DNA of 64,000 nt, taken from positions 12,730,282 to 12,794,281 of the forward strand of contig BROE01000022.1 of NCBI GenBank assembly GCA_036571765.1, read 5' to 3'. The DNA is from Plecoglossus altivelis. Its lineage: Eukaryota; Chordata; Actinopteri; Osmeriformes; Plecoglossidae. Positions within the stretch are counted from its first letter, which is position 1, and each line of letters begins with the position of its first letter. The notes beneath the pieces were generated by a model that saw only the letters and a list, made by a program, of their open reading frames with translations, did no database searches and was not told the origin of the DNA. The position numbers and the translations under genes were made by a program. Below, one piece after another: positions 11,460 to 36,130 of this stretch.

Positions 11460-14400
11460 ACATCCCTTACGACACAATATTTATTCAACAATATACAGAT
11501 TAAATTCTCTACACCAGACAGGTTGTCATTTTTATATTGTCCTATCACTCTTTTTGTACAGGTTGTATTTACATGATTTAAAATAAGTCCTCTTTCCATT
11601 TACAGTGTTTTCACATCTTTAGCTCTAGATTGGATTTAACATTAGTCTATCTTTTCCACGCAGACTCCCTTTCCCTAGTTACTGAACAGCTGGATGCAAG
11701 TCTCTGTGAGCCACGGTCACTAGGGTAACACCCTCCCAGTGGAGATGACTTGAACACAACAGGGACGGCCATCTTGTTTTCAGTCAGGTCTGGAAGAGTC
11801 CCCAGAACAGACCTAGGTACTGTTGCTTCTAGCATGTACCATCTGCCTTGAGTTGAGCACTCCAGGGACCTTGCCACTATAAACAAGGCTGAAACTCGCA
11901 TCTAGATTAATCCTGCTCTTTAACTCCAGAGTTGAATAGCCATACAAAATGAAAAAAATGAGATAAAATGTTGCATAGAATCAACTCTGACCTCAGGAGT
12001 TTTGCGATGTCAGATTTGACTTGCAGCGCTGACCAGCTTAAAACTCCTGAGACCATTAGACCACTATATCCTCACTACTAGCTTCTAATCTTTATTAATT
12101 CTTTTTTTTTTGGTTTGGAAAAGAAAGTGATATATAGCTGTACCCTTCGGCTTTCATAAAAATAAAAGAATTTGTCAGGTGTGACATCGCTCAGAAGTAC
12201 AACTTCTAACAGACCAAGAACCTGCGTTTGAGTGTACACATTTGCAAGTACAGTATATTTATCATTTTGACAGATAGAAGTGTGTGGGGAAGGGAGTAAA
12301 GTGCATCATAATGTATGAGGAAAAGCCCACACTTTCACATGCAATGTTACACAAGACACCGATGGATACTCCACCCTCCCATAAACTTGGTCTAAGCCAA
12401 TACACCACCAACTCCTGGGCCTCTTGGTACGGTCCGGGGGCGCTCACATTAACGACACAGACACTTGACCAGTTTGAAAAGTGGGGGGGCGCCATTCAAC
12501 AGCAAATTCCAGCAGATGGTGATAGCTCAACTTCAGTCGGATCTCCGTAGAGAGCAAAATGGCGGAGCCCCAGGTGTGTTGACTACAGCAGTAAGTGAAG
12601 GAGTCAGATGAGCTCCTGTACAGACAAGGATACAGAAAATGATGCGACACAAACCACAACACATAATCAGCTTTACAACCCCAATAAGACTAGGCACAAT
12701 CTCCATCTCAAATCTAACAGCAGCAGCAGCAGAAACGTTCCAGTCGTGTGTGAGTGTGTCCTCAGTCTAACATACTTATTAACACTAAACAGTCAGTCAT
12801 CCACGTTATACAGTACAGTTATAACCACATTAACTTAGGTCTAGGATGGTTTTGAACGTCTCACACACAGACACCCACCCACACCAGATGGCTTATACAG
12901 AGAACAGGTGAGCTTGATTGTGATAGTGAGAGCACTATGCTTGGGTAAAAAAAAAATATATGTATTTTTTTAACAGAATTATTTTCAGAATGCCAAACAC
13001 CTAGGCTTCTTTTAGGACTGCAGATGGACAAACCTAACACCCTTTTAATCGCCCCTCCCAAAAAGTGATACATCAGGCAAAAAAAATTAACAACTTAAGA
13101 CACAAGCATGATAAACAGTGTTCCCTAGAAGGAGAGAATGTGCATTCTTGGCACTTTTGGCAAAGATGTGTCAGGACCGGACACTGGGCTTGTCTCCCTG
13201 GCTCTCCTGGCAGGGATGGGCTGCAGCGGGGAGCCTACACAGGAGATCTAATTCTGAATCATTCACAAGGGAAATTGCACTTGCAAACAAACAAAAAAGC
13301 AACAAAAAAACAAGAAAATTAACTGAATTTCACATACATAATGAAGCAAGCAACGATATGGGAGAGAAGCAGAGAGCTGTAATAAGTGAGGTCTTACCAA
13401 TTAGGGAGACAAACAGCCCAAGCTAGGCTGTCAGAGGACTGACAGTTCCAATAACAACAGCCATGAGATTGGCCAACAGTCCTCTGACCCTGCACTTCTT
13501 AGGCACTGGTGCAGTGCTGTGTAGACAGTGTGTTTGAGAGAGAAAGATACATGCTATTGGTCCTTGCTCTAGTTCTGTGATGGTGGCGATTGTGATGGTA
13601 GATTAAGCCCCTCCCCTTATGTTGCTGGGAGATCGCTGTTTGAGTGGCAGGTGAACACACGATGAGGTAGAAAACAAATGTTTGTGAAACAGCCAATCAC
13701 GTCACACAACCGGATGGCCATCTTGGCGATACCTGGCATTGCAGTGACCCCCTGGAGCCTCCAGGGGCCAGTGGTGAAAAGCCACGAGGAAAGTACAGTT
13801 CACGACCACAAGACAGCTACAGCCTCTACGCACGAGATGACCTGGTTAAATACAGCATAGGACAATAAGCCTTGCTCATCTCACAGACACAGCTGTGTCA
13901 TTCTGTTATTCTGACAAAGGTCCATATAGTTATCCTAACGGCAGCCAGGACACAGCGGAGGGACAGGAGACGGAAGTCCCTGGCGGTTCGACTTCCTGTT
14001 CCTGACTTCTTGCGCTTCGCGGGGGAGACACCCTAATATACGCCACAGTAGACATGTACCCAGCAACTGATCACATAATTCCAGTTGTTGATTTGACAAC
14101 AGTATCAAGACGATTCAATAATTACAAACAATAGTTAACTCAATCACAAAAGTTCCAGCTGGGTATTCACTGTATAAAACAGTCAAAATAAAAATGGCTT
14201 GAGAACTAAGAAAAATGGAAATTGAGCAAACCACTTAATTATTTGTCAATAAAACCATAATTGTTGCAATTCACAAGAGAAAACATTGTCATCTACTGTC
14301 TTTGGGGTTGAGATTCTTCACCTAACAATCGACTCAGCACATAAATCATAAAAACACCTACCAACACTAAATAAAGAGACCGAACAAGGAGATAGTTGGT

Positions 14401-14992
14401 ACAGATTGCACGAGAGCCCTGGAGGTGACAGGTACAAGAAACAGCAAAAGTTGCCCCCCCTCCCCTCCACCAGTCTCACTGTTCTTATTGCTGATTCAGT
14501 ATAAAATAGACTCTTGTGGACCTTTCAATGTCCCAGTCCCAGCAAGCGATGTCTAGTGTTCCTGTTGGAGCAGTGTGTCTGCAGGGTCTTCACAGGTGGA
14601 ACGATCAGGATGATCAGACATGGACAGAAGCTGTAAAAGACCGGGTGGAGAGCTCTGTAGAGCACACGGCTGTGCACTCCAGAACGCTTGATTGCTCTCT
14701 GAAGACTTGCTTCCACTGGTGCGGTGAGGACCGAGAACACAGCCCCCTCTTTGAACAACAAACAAACAAGCTTTGATTTCTGCACACACACGCACGCACG
14801 CACGCACTTCTCTGGTAGAAATGCTTGTTTTTCAGAGGAGCAGCCAGTCCCCTTGTCACACAAACAGGTAGAGAGATTAAAGGTTGGGGTGGGCAGGCTG
14901 GAAGGAAACCAGTGTGTGTGTGTGTGTGTGCAGGTATGTAGAGTATTATATGTGTTTGGTCCACATGCACGTGCCTGAGTGCCCTCCACATG
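11460..14992 (-). other. hycc2: probable 3' UTR of hycc2
   Basis: Immediately after the hycc2 stop codon there is about 3.5 kb of mostly non-repetitive DNA without recognisable exons. Minus-strand AATAAA signals occur at 11480-11485 and 12091-12096, so cleavage near 11.46 kb or 12.07 kb is plausible. A long 3' UTR fits what I recall of mammalian HYCC2. The extent is an inference; only the signals and the lack of other features are seen directly. Confidence 0.45.
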
Positions 14993-26744
<11,752 letters not shown>

Positions 26745-26765
26745 CTTCCTCAGAATCCCCCTCAA
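26745..26765 (-). other. hycc2: hycc2 5' UTR part of the first coding exon
   Basis: On the minus strand a pyrimidine-rich tract ending TCTGTCCAGGCAG precedes the exon, which starts 21 nt before the ATG. This marks a spliced 5' leader, so the promoter and a non-coding first exon lie further right. Confidence 0.7.
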
Positions 26766-27149
26766 CTGCCTGGACAGACACAGAAAGAGAGAGGTGGAGA
26801 GCAAAAAAGACAGAGAGAGGAAAAGAAAGAGTGTTGGAGGGTAGACAGAGAGACCAGATGTTAGACTACCTCTGGACTCCGAGTCCTGTGTAGGAGCCCT
26901 GTATCAACCTCTCAGGATTTACCAGAGAACCCCATCTCTCCTGCAGCATCTAGCCTGCTAATGAGGGACGCTGCAGGGCTTCTAACTCATGAGCTTGTCC
27001 ACCAGCCGTGACCTGGGACTAACTGTCACTCAAAGATCCAGCACAAGGGCCCCATCTCATGCTGCTTGTCAGCTGGCCTCCCACACCTTCAGTGAACAAT
27101 GTCTCTTGTGACGAAGTACTGGTGACATGCCAGCAGCTGTAGAGAGGTG

Positions 27150-27375
27150 ACACGAGCAGCTCTCTTCATCACTCTCCTTCCTCAGTCTCCTCCCTTTCCC
27201 CTAGAGTCTCTCTTCTCCCCTCATTCCCCTCTCTCCTTCCTCTGTCTCTCTTCACCATCATCCCCCTCTCTCCTCCCTCAGTCTCTATTCTCCCTTCATA
27301 CCCCTCTCTCCTCCCCCTTCATACCCCTCTCCCCTCCCCTCATCCCTCTGTCCTCCCCTCATCACCTTTTTATTT
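27150..27375. repeat. polypyrimidine tract (CTCC-rich)
   Basis: Over 200 bases are almost only C and T, in CTCTCCTCCC and CCTCATACCCC units, upstream of hycc2. Confidence 0.85.
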
Positions 27376-28557
27376 TTCCCTGCGATTTCTCCACTACTGC
27401 AGATACTGCCAAGGTCTTGCCACACACGCTCATCAACAGCTTGCACGACATTCCCACGAAGGAGATCCCTGTGCATTCAACGCTGTTTTTGTAAAGGCCA
27501 CACAGTGGATATGTAGAAACAGAAAAAAGAGGGACAGAGGGACCCGCTAGCTACCAGCTACAGTAAGGAATGTTCACCCTGACTATGTGGGGATTGCGGA
27601 AAACATTAGTGGATTGGACTTAATGTGGGCTGACTGTGCCGCAGGTACATGCATACTGAATGTTCCAATGCTCCTCCCTCTCACACAGACACACACACAC
27701 ATGCCCAGACAAACACACACATCTTCCAGTGTCCCTTCACTCTAACTCCTTCATACTCCCTTTAACCCCCTCTCCTCCCGTAACATCTTTCTCTCTCGCT
27801 GAACCCCCCCAGGCCTGGGTAACTGCTGTACCCACAGCATGCATGATTCAGACGAGGTTTGTATGTGTTTACGGGTGTTTAAAAGTGTTTCAAGGTTACC
27901 CATGCTGAACTAATCCAGCAGGAAACCCTGGATCCTGCTTTGCGTCATGCTGATAGGATGTTACAGAACAAGATTAGACGTGCAAAACAAGATAGATGTT
28001 TTAATAGACTTAATTACAAGACATAGGTAAATAGATGGAACAGAAGATAGATACGATGAGACCAATGACAAGTGAACAAAAGAACGGCAAGTCCTCTTAG
28101 TAGGGTGAGAATCTGAATTATTCATGTTTTTTCTTCTGGGCCATTCCCACTTCCTTCAGACTTTAGGAAGGCTGGCGGAAAAGAGAAGCACTGATCTGAG
28201 ATTCTGGGTCCGGCTCTTTCTGAAACGCTGACATTCTCCTTTCCCCCTGGCCTCAGTCATACTGTCTAACTCTCAGGAAACTCTCCAGGGAATCTGCTCC
28301 CGTGCTGACCAAAGAGAGAGGGGTAGGTTTCACAATGGTGGCTGTAATCGTCTCTACCTTGTCCAGCGTGGTGTTTGAATGGATCTGGAAATGTTGCTGG
28401 TGTTTCACTACTATTGTCCATTTTTGCTCTTACTCACGCCACAGAACTCGCCTCTCTCTGAGTCCCGGACTCACCAACCTACCGTCCCTCCCTCTTAGAG
28501 CTCACCTCTCTCTCTGTCACCCTGTTTCAGATCTTCAGTGGGAGAAGAAGCCGGGTG

Positions 28558-28655
28558 TACGGAACACCCTCAGCACACACCCACACTGTCGCTCTTACAC
28601 GAAACACCCTCAGCACACACCCACACCATTGCTCTTATACAAAACACCCTCAGCT
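28558..28655. repeat. short minisatellite, about 42-bp unit
   Basis: Two full copies and a part of ACACCCTCAGCACACACCCA with a GCTCTTA spacer are arranged head to tail. Confidence 0.85.
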
Positions 28656-30369
28656 AGGACCCTTGCACAGCTCTTTGTACATCACAGGGCCCCAACACCA
28701 GAGGTCCATTCTGAGTTTCAAACATAGGCTACGCACACAAACACACAAATGCACACACAGACACGCACAGTTTAGCTTAGACTCTTGTATTAGCATACCA
28801 GCGTATGCAGAGAGATTACCATGTGGTTTGGAGCTCAAGTACTAGTCCTTTCCACAAGGCCTGCGCTGAGAGCTTTGAAGCGGCTATTTTTCATTAAGAG
28901 ATGAAGAGGACTCATGCAATGCTACTCACTGGGGGAACAGACCCTGACTGAGAGCTGATCATAGCAGTAAGCAATAGCTATTAACCATACCCACTGGAAG
29001 AAACTTAACTAGCCTAAGTAAAACCCTATATGCATGCCATGGCACATGAACTTCCTCTTTGATTTAATGCTATAATGTGCATTAACAATCTTTGCTTCTC
29101 ATCTAGCTGTGTACATGAATTGTTTACGAGTCAACAGATGTGTGTTGAGTGTGTCTAAAAAAAGTAATTTATTGTAACATTATTTGTCCTGCACAGTACT
29201 CCAATAGCATCCTTCTCTAGCTATCTCATTCTGAAGACCCCAGCATGGTCACGCAGCCTTCACAACCTTCCTCTGCATTGGAGCCCTGTCCTGGACATCA
29301 GAGATGAAGGAACCAGAGGAAGGGGAGGAGAAGAGAAATGGTTGAGGAAGGGGAGGAGACGGGGGGGAGAGAAGGAGGAGAGGGGGAAGGAACGGGTAAA
29401 GTAGAAGGGAAGGGAAAAAGTGGACATAATCGCATTGAGGACCACTTCACATCCAAGCAGCATAAGAGCCACATGGCTGAAGCCAGTGAAATAGAGACTG
29501 ATCCTTGCACTAAAGACTGATCCTTGGAGCAAATCAAAGATGAGAGCCAGACGTGCAAAGGTCAGACAGGGAATACAGCTCTGGTATAACAGGACATGGG
29601 TAGGGTGTGTATCCAGACAACATAGCTGTAGCTGTGGCTGCCTACTAGCTGGCTGTTCTGGGCACATTCAGGTCAATGCCCTTCCCTAGACAGCCTTGGT
29701 ACTGCTGTGTGAGGCCTGGTTATCAGAGACGCCAAGTCTTGGTCCCCCATAGTCCAGCCACCCCTCTGGGATTGGAACCAGCAGGTAACCAGGAGGAAGA
29801 AAAACGTGGCCGCCTCACACTAGAAGCACCTTGAATTATGGCCAGCAAAGCGTTGCCCTGGAAACAAAAGTCTACGTTTGCCGCTGCAGTTTTGGAAAAG
29901 GACAAAAAACCAAGTCAAAGACTAAACTAAACCTGAACAGTGCTGGCCATGGTCAGTGTCTCAGTGCCAGGCTTTTGGTCTGTGTTAGTCTTCTCTCTCT
30001 AGACTGTCCAGTAAAGGTGGCAGTGTTGTAAATGATCACATGACAGGGATCTCTGACACGCCTCCCCTTTGCGTTCACACAGCCATCGTCGGTTGCAACC
30101 AAGACAGCAAGCAAGTTGCAGGAAGGAGCAAAAGACAGAAGAGATAAAACAAGCGGAGTTACTCTTTTAATTCTGGTAAACTAGTGCGATTGAAGCTGGC
30201 CAGCCACGGCTACAGTACAACTACACTCTGCCTCACTTCTCGTCACACACCACAGCTGTGCATTGAATGTGTGTTCAGCTGAACCAACAGTCATCTGTTC
30301 ATGTTTTCTGGGTCTAAAGGTACCATGAGAACCTGTGGTTCAACCTGTGGACAGTTTGGTGGACGGACA

Positions 30370-30545
30370 GAGAAACAGAGACAGACATGGAGAAAGACAG
30401 AGGGATGAAAAGAAAGAGAAAGAGAGAGTGAGGAAGAGCGAGAGGAAGAGGGAGCAAGAGATAAAGGAGGTAGAGAGAGAGGGGGGGAGAGAGAGAGAAG
30501 AAGAGACAGGGGGGAAGGGGGAGAGAGAGGAAGAGAGACAGGCCA
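30370..30545. repeat. long purine tract
   Basis: About 175 bases are nearly all A and G, with GAGAGAGG and GGAAGAG motifs, interrupted by a few CAG steps. Confidence 0.85.
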
Positions 30546-30865
30546 AACTTTCCTGTTTACCCCACTTCAACACAATGTGTCCTGGAACAGGATACCTTGT
30601 GGATACCTTCGCTGCAAAACAAAGCCCCGTCAACTGCGGCGTGGGAATGTATTTAGATCTAAATGTAGCAAATGCAAGCACATCTGTTCTACTACCTGTC
30701 GACGACTGCCATTTCAATGACAAGAAAGGCCCGATCACCATGAGCTGGTCAGACCACACACAGGCCAGAGGCCCTGGAAAGCTTGCACGTGCTCAGAGAC
30801 TGTCAGGGAGCCAGGCTAGGAGGAACACAAAGTGTCCTACGGAAACACAGACAGGATCATGCGCT

Positions 30866-30867
<2 letters not shown>

Positions 30868-30910
<43 letters not shown>

Positions 30911-30911
30911 T
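30868..30911. repeat. (GT)n(GA)n microsatellite
   Basis: A perfect GT run passes directly into a GA run. Confidence 0.95.
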
Positions 30912-31799
30912 GTTGAAAGTGTTAGTGTGTAAAACTTGGACATGTCTGCCTTTCCTACAGTGTGTGTGTATGTACTGTGTGTCTTTACTTTCAATGACAG
31001 TGTGACTAACAAAAGGAGTATCTGTGAAACAGCACAGCTTAGGGCATGATTTTCTCTTTCTCCTTTCCTCCCTCCCAATCTCTCCCTCGCTCCGATGGCG
31101 TCAGGCCCCATCAGCCCACGCACTCTCTGTTAGCCACCCTCTTACGCTGCCGCTGCCAAAACAGACAGCAACACTAGCTCTATGACTAGCATGCTAATCC
31201 AAACCTACACTGAAAGAGCAGCACTCGCTCTAACTAAAATGCTGAGCCAACGCTGTGCAGGCTGATAAACCCAAGATAGCTCCATAGCTAGCATCTTCAT
31301 CCATCCCACACAGACTAAAAGGCTCTGCCACCTAGCACAGTAATCACATCTATCCTGACAGGTGCTGTCTGAGACGAGTACCCCCCTCCAAGGATGGGTC
31401 AGTGTTTACGTTGACAGTTCACGATAAACAAATCGCAGGATATTGCATGGTGATTTAGCTGAGCAGGAGAGGCAACAGGCTGTTTATCATCTATCTGCAC
31501 TCTGTTAAATACCCACACCCCCTCACTCGCTCTAAATGCACTGTGTCTTTAAAAAGTCACAAATTCAGGCAGCAAAACACAGCCAAAACGCTAAATTTTC
31601 TTATCATCCATCTCAATAGATTAAAAGGTGATCTCAACACTGCATCGTTTATCAAGTCACGGGAGATCTATAACGCGTGCACACGCACATGACCCACATG
31701 GAATGACCTCAAACATCTTTACACGTAAATAAGGCAGCAGCCTTGTCTTACCAGCTGCTGTCTGCTGTATGAACACAACCATGTACCAACACCATATAG

Positions 31800-31976
31800 A
31801 CTGATCGGCTCTTCTCAGTCTCTTTTCAAGGCAAGGAGACTCTTTGCAAAGCAGGAAGATTTGACTCTTTACAAACGAAGAGTCTTGACTATTTTCAAAG
31901 CAAGTAGACTTTACTTTTTACAAACCAAGATGCTTCACTCTTGTCGAAGCAAGCAGACTTGATTCTTTACAAACCC
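31800..31976. repeat. degenerate minisatellite, about 37-bp unit
   Basis: Four or five diverged copies of a unit containing TTTTCAAAGCAAGTAGACTT and CTTTACAAAC follow each other. Confidence 0.8.
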
Positions 31977-32159
31977 TGTCACAAACCCAGTCAGTCAGCC
32001 AGTCTTGTCAAGGTTAGGACCAGGTCCACGCCCAGGTGCAGAGCAGGCCCAGACCACAGCCCCACCCTGCTAACCACTGCTTCTAAATGAGCAGTAAAGT
32101 GACCTGTAACGATACCAAGAGCAGGTGTTACATGACCATTAAGACTGCCAGAGACCAAA

Positions 32160-32566
32160 CATGCCAGGTACCAGTCTACAGGAGCCCTTTAACAGACCTC
32201 TCACTCTCACAGGTGATTGTGCTTTCTCTGTAGCCACCCCAAAGCTCTGGAATAGTCTTCCTTTGAGTATCAGGGTCTCACCTTCACAGGATGTTTTTAA
32301 AACCAGTCTAAAGACTTATTTTTACTCTTTAGCTTTTGAGTGATGTTATTATTAGTATTTTATTTTTTTATATGTTGGTGTTCCATTTTATGTATATACA
32401 GTTTGATCGTTTTTGACACTTGACTTAACTCCCTTGACTTTTCTCTCTTATCTTCTCTAGTCCTTTTCTATTTTTAACTTCTGATTTACTGTAAAGCACT
32501 TTGAATCAACTATAGTTGTGTTAAATGTGTGCTATATAAATAAAATCTGACTTGACTTGACTCTCA
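32160..32566 (+). mobile_element. 5'-truncated L2-type LINE, 3' end
   Basis: A short frame at 32161-32343 reads VATPKLWNSLPLSIRVSPSQ then DVFKTSLKTYFYS, the typical C-terminal end of a CR1/L2-clade reverse transcriptase ORF. It is followed by TTTACTGTAAAGCACTTTGA, GTGCTATATAAATAAAATCT and a GACTTGACTTGA tail. Only the end of the element is present, as expected for a truncated insertion. Clade is from memory. Confidence 0.85.
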
Positions 32567-33254
32567 CAGGTGCACGCACTCACACGCTCTTCTCTCACAC
32601 ACTTCCACTACAGACAATACAAGTCATAATCCTCGTGCTTTCTTCATATTCTGCAAGTTATCCTGTCCTAATGGTCAAAAAGACCTCACCTTCAACCCTG
32701 AAATAAAGTAGGTTAATTACATGTTTACCCTGTACCCTTTTAGGCACTGTACAGCTATGCTGCACTTAAATCAGAAAGATTTTGTTTTGTCTGAGTTTAA
32801 TCAAGCACACACAATCTAAATGTCTCATCGTGGATGTGCATATGTGTGCATTTAACATAGTTTTGGGTCATTCTGACCCCCGAAGAGAGCAAGAGGGTTG
32901 TACAATAATTCCCCTGCAGCTCATTATCCTGCTGAGCACCAAGGAACTGGAACGAGAGGCTAGTCAGACAACTGACACGTTTTTTTAATAGAACAGCAAA
33001 CAGCCCCAAGTCTGTATGGCAACCTTCACTATGGCAACTTGTTTGTAGCTGAGCCTTACAACAGAAGCTTGAATCACTGAAGACAGATGATATCACAGCT
33101 CAAGTAGAAGTAGTTGCTTGTGGGGCGATGCTGCTGTAGACCGGGTTATTCCTCGGTCACACTCTAGAAGGTTCCCAAGATGTTCTACATCATCAGCAGG
33201 CCAGAATACAAACTCGGTTCTAGAAGACCTGCCAGCCTTCTCTGTCATTGCGTC

Positions 33255-33345
33255 CTCCATGGTCAAGTCAGTGTATTTAATAAGTAGTTTAAAAACAACC
33301 TTTGGTTGACCAAAGTGCCTTACACAGTCGAATAAAAATGCACAT
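33255..33345 (-). mobile_element. second L2-type LINE tail, opposite orientation
   Basis: On the minus strand the sequence reads GTGTAAGGCACTTTGGTCAA, GGTTGTTTTTAAA, TATTAAATACACTGACTTGA, resembling the 3' tail of L2-type LINEs. It is short and diverged; the left and right limits are approximate. Confidence 0.55.
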
Positions 33346-34865
33346 ATGTACAAATAAGGCAAACACAATTTCAGGATCACAAACACACCTCTGAACGGCT
33401 ATTCGCCAGAGAGGATGGAGTGCTGAGGTAATCCTGAGACCTTCAGGTGGTACCAGGTGTGTTGTGGAACTCTGTTATCCAGACGGAGGAGGTGATGTGA
33501 GTGTACTGCAGTAGGATCCACACCTGAGTTCAAAACGCCCACGATCAATTCTCGTTATCTTGCCTCGCTAAGCCTATCAACCGCAAATCCTGAACTCAAC
33601 CAATGTTTTCTCAGAGCAATGAGCACGGTCACAAAAAATGGGCATGTTTGCAAGATACAAGCAATTACAAACATGGACATGTCTAGAGAGCAGTATTTCA
33701 TGCGAGAAGAGTAAAGAGTAGTTTTAAACAAATTCAAAGAGGTTAAAACCATAATTAAAGCAGAAACTAGCATTGGTTAAAAAAAAAAAGAGAAAGGAAT
33801 GTTGGGATAAAATAGCTGACTATGAATTTTCAAGTAAATGGCATTCTCAATATAAATCATGAAAGGCAAAAGTAGATATAACTATAATACAATAGTTATT
33901 TCTGTCCAATTAAATCCACAGCATCTTCAATAACTGGTGATGCCATCTTCCAAGATGATTTTGGTGGATCAGTAGGCAGCAGCTTTTATACGTGGTGATC
34001 TCGAAGGCAACCTGCTGCAGCAGGTTAGGTGCGCAGCATTAGATACCATGGTGATCTATCCTGGTAAGAAGTGAACCACCATCGTGACACTAGAAGTCCA
34101 AGCTTAAACCTGCAATTACCTAACTGACCGTAGATATCGGCTTTGTGGTGTAGGACTAGGGAGTCTGAGAAGCAACAGTGGAACATAGCCAGCTCAAGGA
34201 GCTTTGTTACACACAAGTTCAAGCACATAGAACTGACCCACCCACCCACCCACACACCACCTCTACACATAGACACAGACACACCCGCAGACAGAGACAC
34301 ATCTATCCCTCAGACACAAACAAACATGCGGATGCCCTATCACACCAGCAGGTACGCAAACCCGCCTCGCCCATACATGCACACAAACACAAGCCTACGT
34401 AAGCGCACTCAACATGGGAGACAAAATCTCTGTAGCTGGCCAGTGTGTCCCAGCCTGACACGTCTCCTCAGGCCCACAGGAACAGCCTGGCTTCACCGGC
34501 ACCCCAAGGGCAGCTCTCAAGGTCAGACTCACTCACGATGAATAATTAAAACTCAACAAGCCCCGTGTCGTTGAGATACCTCTCTCTAGCTCTGTCTGTA
34601 TTTTAAGACACGTCTGGCTGTCTGCCCATCTCATTCTCTTTCTCCACTTCCATCTCAGTTCCTTTCTCTCAGTTCCGCTTTCCTTGTCACCAGACAACAG
34701 ATACAAATCCACACGTCAGAGCGGAGAGAGCAGTGACACCAGCAACGACAATCTGAAGGCTCGGTTAACATTCCCAGTCCATCTGGGCAGAGTAGCGCGC
34801 ACACACACCACACAATCTGGGACAGGGCCGACCGGATCTAGTTGCAGTCCTGTCTCACTGCCTCA

Positions 34866-35000
34866 ACCATAATCTAGCTAGTCCTGACCGCTCCAAACAA
34901 ATCAGCAATAATCTGACCAGCCCTGACCCCACCAAACCAGTCAGACATAATATGGGTAGCTCTGACCACACCAAACAAGACAGTCATAATCTGGCCACAA
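34866..35000. repeat. minisatellite, about 44-bp unit
   Basis: Three copies of a unit with CTGACCNCNCCAAACNA and CAGNCATAATCTG lie in a row. Confidence 0.85.
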
Positions 35001-35512
35001 TGTAAATGGGAAGGTACATGAGTGAAGGCTTGGGAGCGCACACACGTACACAGTCTCTCTCAGCCTCAGCCGTCTTGTCCTGGTATCTCCCCACCAGCTA
35101 GTGTAACCCGATACTGGGGCAGAAGCAAGGCTGAACAGCTCATCTAGGTTTCAGTGTGACAGACACAGGCCCAGGTAATCTGTAGCCTGCTTACTACAGG
35201 ACTATTTAGTTACTGTCCCCTGAGCAGAGAGACAAGGAGGGAGGGAGATGGATGAAGAGAGACAAAGAGAGGAAGGATGGCAAGAGACAGAGAGGGAGGG
35301 ATAGTGAGGAAGGGAAAGAGAGGGGGTTGCAGTGAGAGAGTTAAAGAGAGAGACAGAAGAGGGGAGGTGAGAGAGAGAACCCTGTTCTTTACCCCGAGCA
35401 CCCTCCTCTACGCCAGGCCAGGAGAATTGAGGCGAACACATCCTGGCTAAAATTAGCTCTGCTGCAGCTGCAGGGCCAGATAGGCTGGGGCAGGGTGCTC
35501 ATTGCTATCTTG

Positions 35513-35513
<1 letters not shown>

Positions 35514-35553
<40 letters not shown>
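35514..35553. repeat. (CA)n microsatellite
   Basis: Forty bases of perfect CA repeat. Confidence 0.95.
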
Positions 35554-35554
<1 letters not shown>

Positions 35555-35994
35555 GGATTCGCCAATGAATCATGGAGGGCGGAGTGTGTGTGCATGGAGA
35601 GGGGGGCACATGGACAGGTGAACACAAGGAGCCTCTCCTCCTAGGCAGGCTAATAATAGCCAACACACATACAGTCATGACCAGCCCCAGTGATTAGGCT
35701 CTCCTACTTCACAGGGAAAGCTCTGAGGCTACCAGCACCAGACCCCCAAAAGCAACCAATCAGAACCAGTGATTCAAAACCAGCCTACCAGAGTCTGCTT
35801 CCCAGGGCCGGCCAATCAGAGCCAGCCTATCAAAATAAGACCAGGGGAAGGAGGCTAGTCTCCCTCCTGGCCAAAGAACTGACGGTGTGTGTGTGTGTGC
35901 GCATCAGGTGACTGAGCTACGATTAAAACACTGCATGAGGCCACCAAGCTCTCCTCAGACAAAAGGCTTGAGCTGCACGCGGCCCCTCCTGCAG

Positions 35995-36130
35995 ACTGCC
36001 AAGGAGAAGAGGTGGAGGAGGAACAGGAGGAGGAACAGGACGAGGGAGAAGAATAAGAAGAGGTAGAGGGGAAAGAAGGTGGGGAGAGGAGGAGCAGGAT
36101 AAAGGGGAAAGGGAAAAAGAGGAGAAGGTC
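35995..36130. repeat. purine tract (GAGGA-rich)
   Basis: About 130 bases of nearly pure A and G with GGAGGAACAGGAGGAGG repeats. Confidence 0.8.

Noticed and set aside
30335..30901. 188-codon plus-strand frame rich in Glu and Arg
   Set aside because: It is produced by a purine tract followed by a GT repeat and has no family resemblance.
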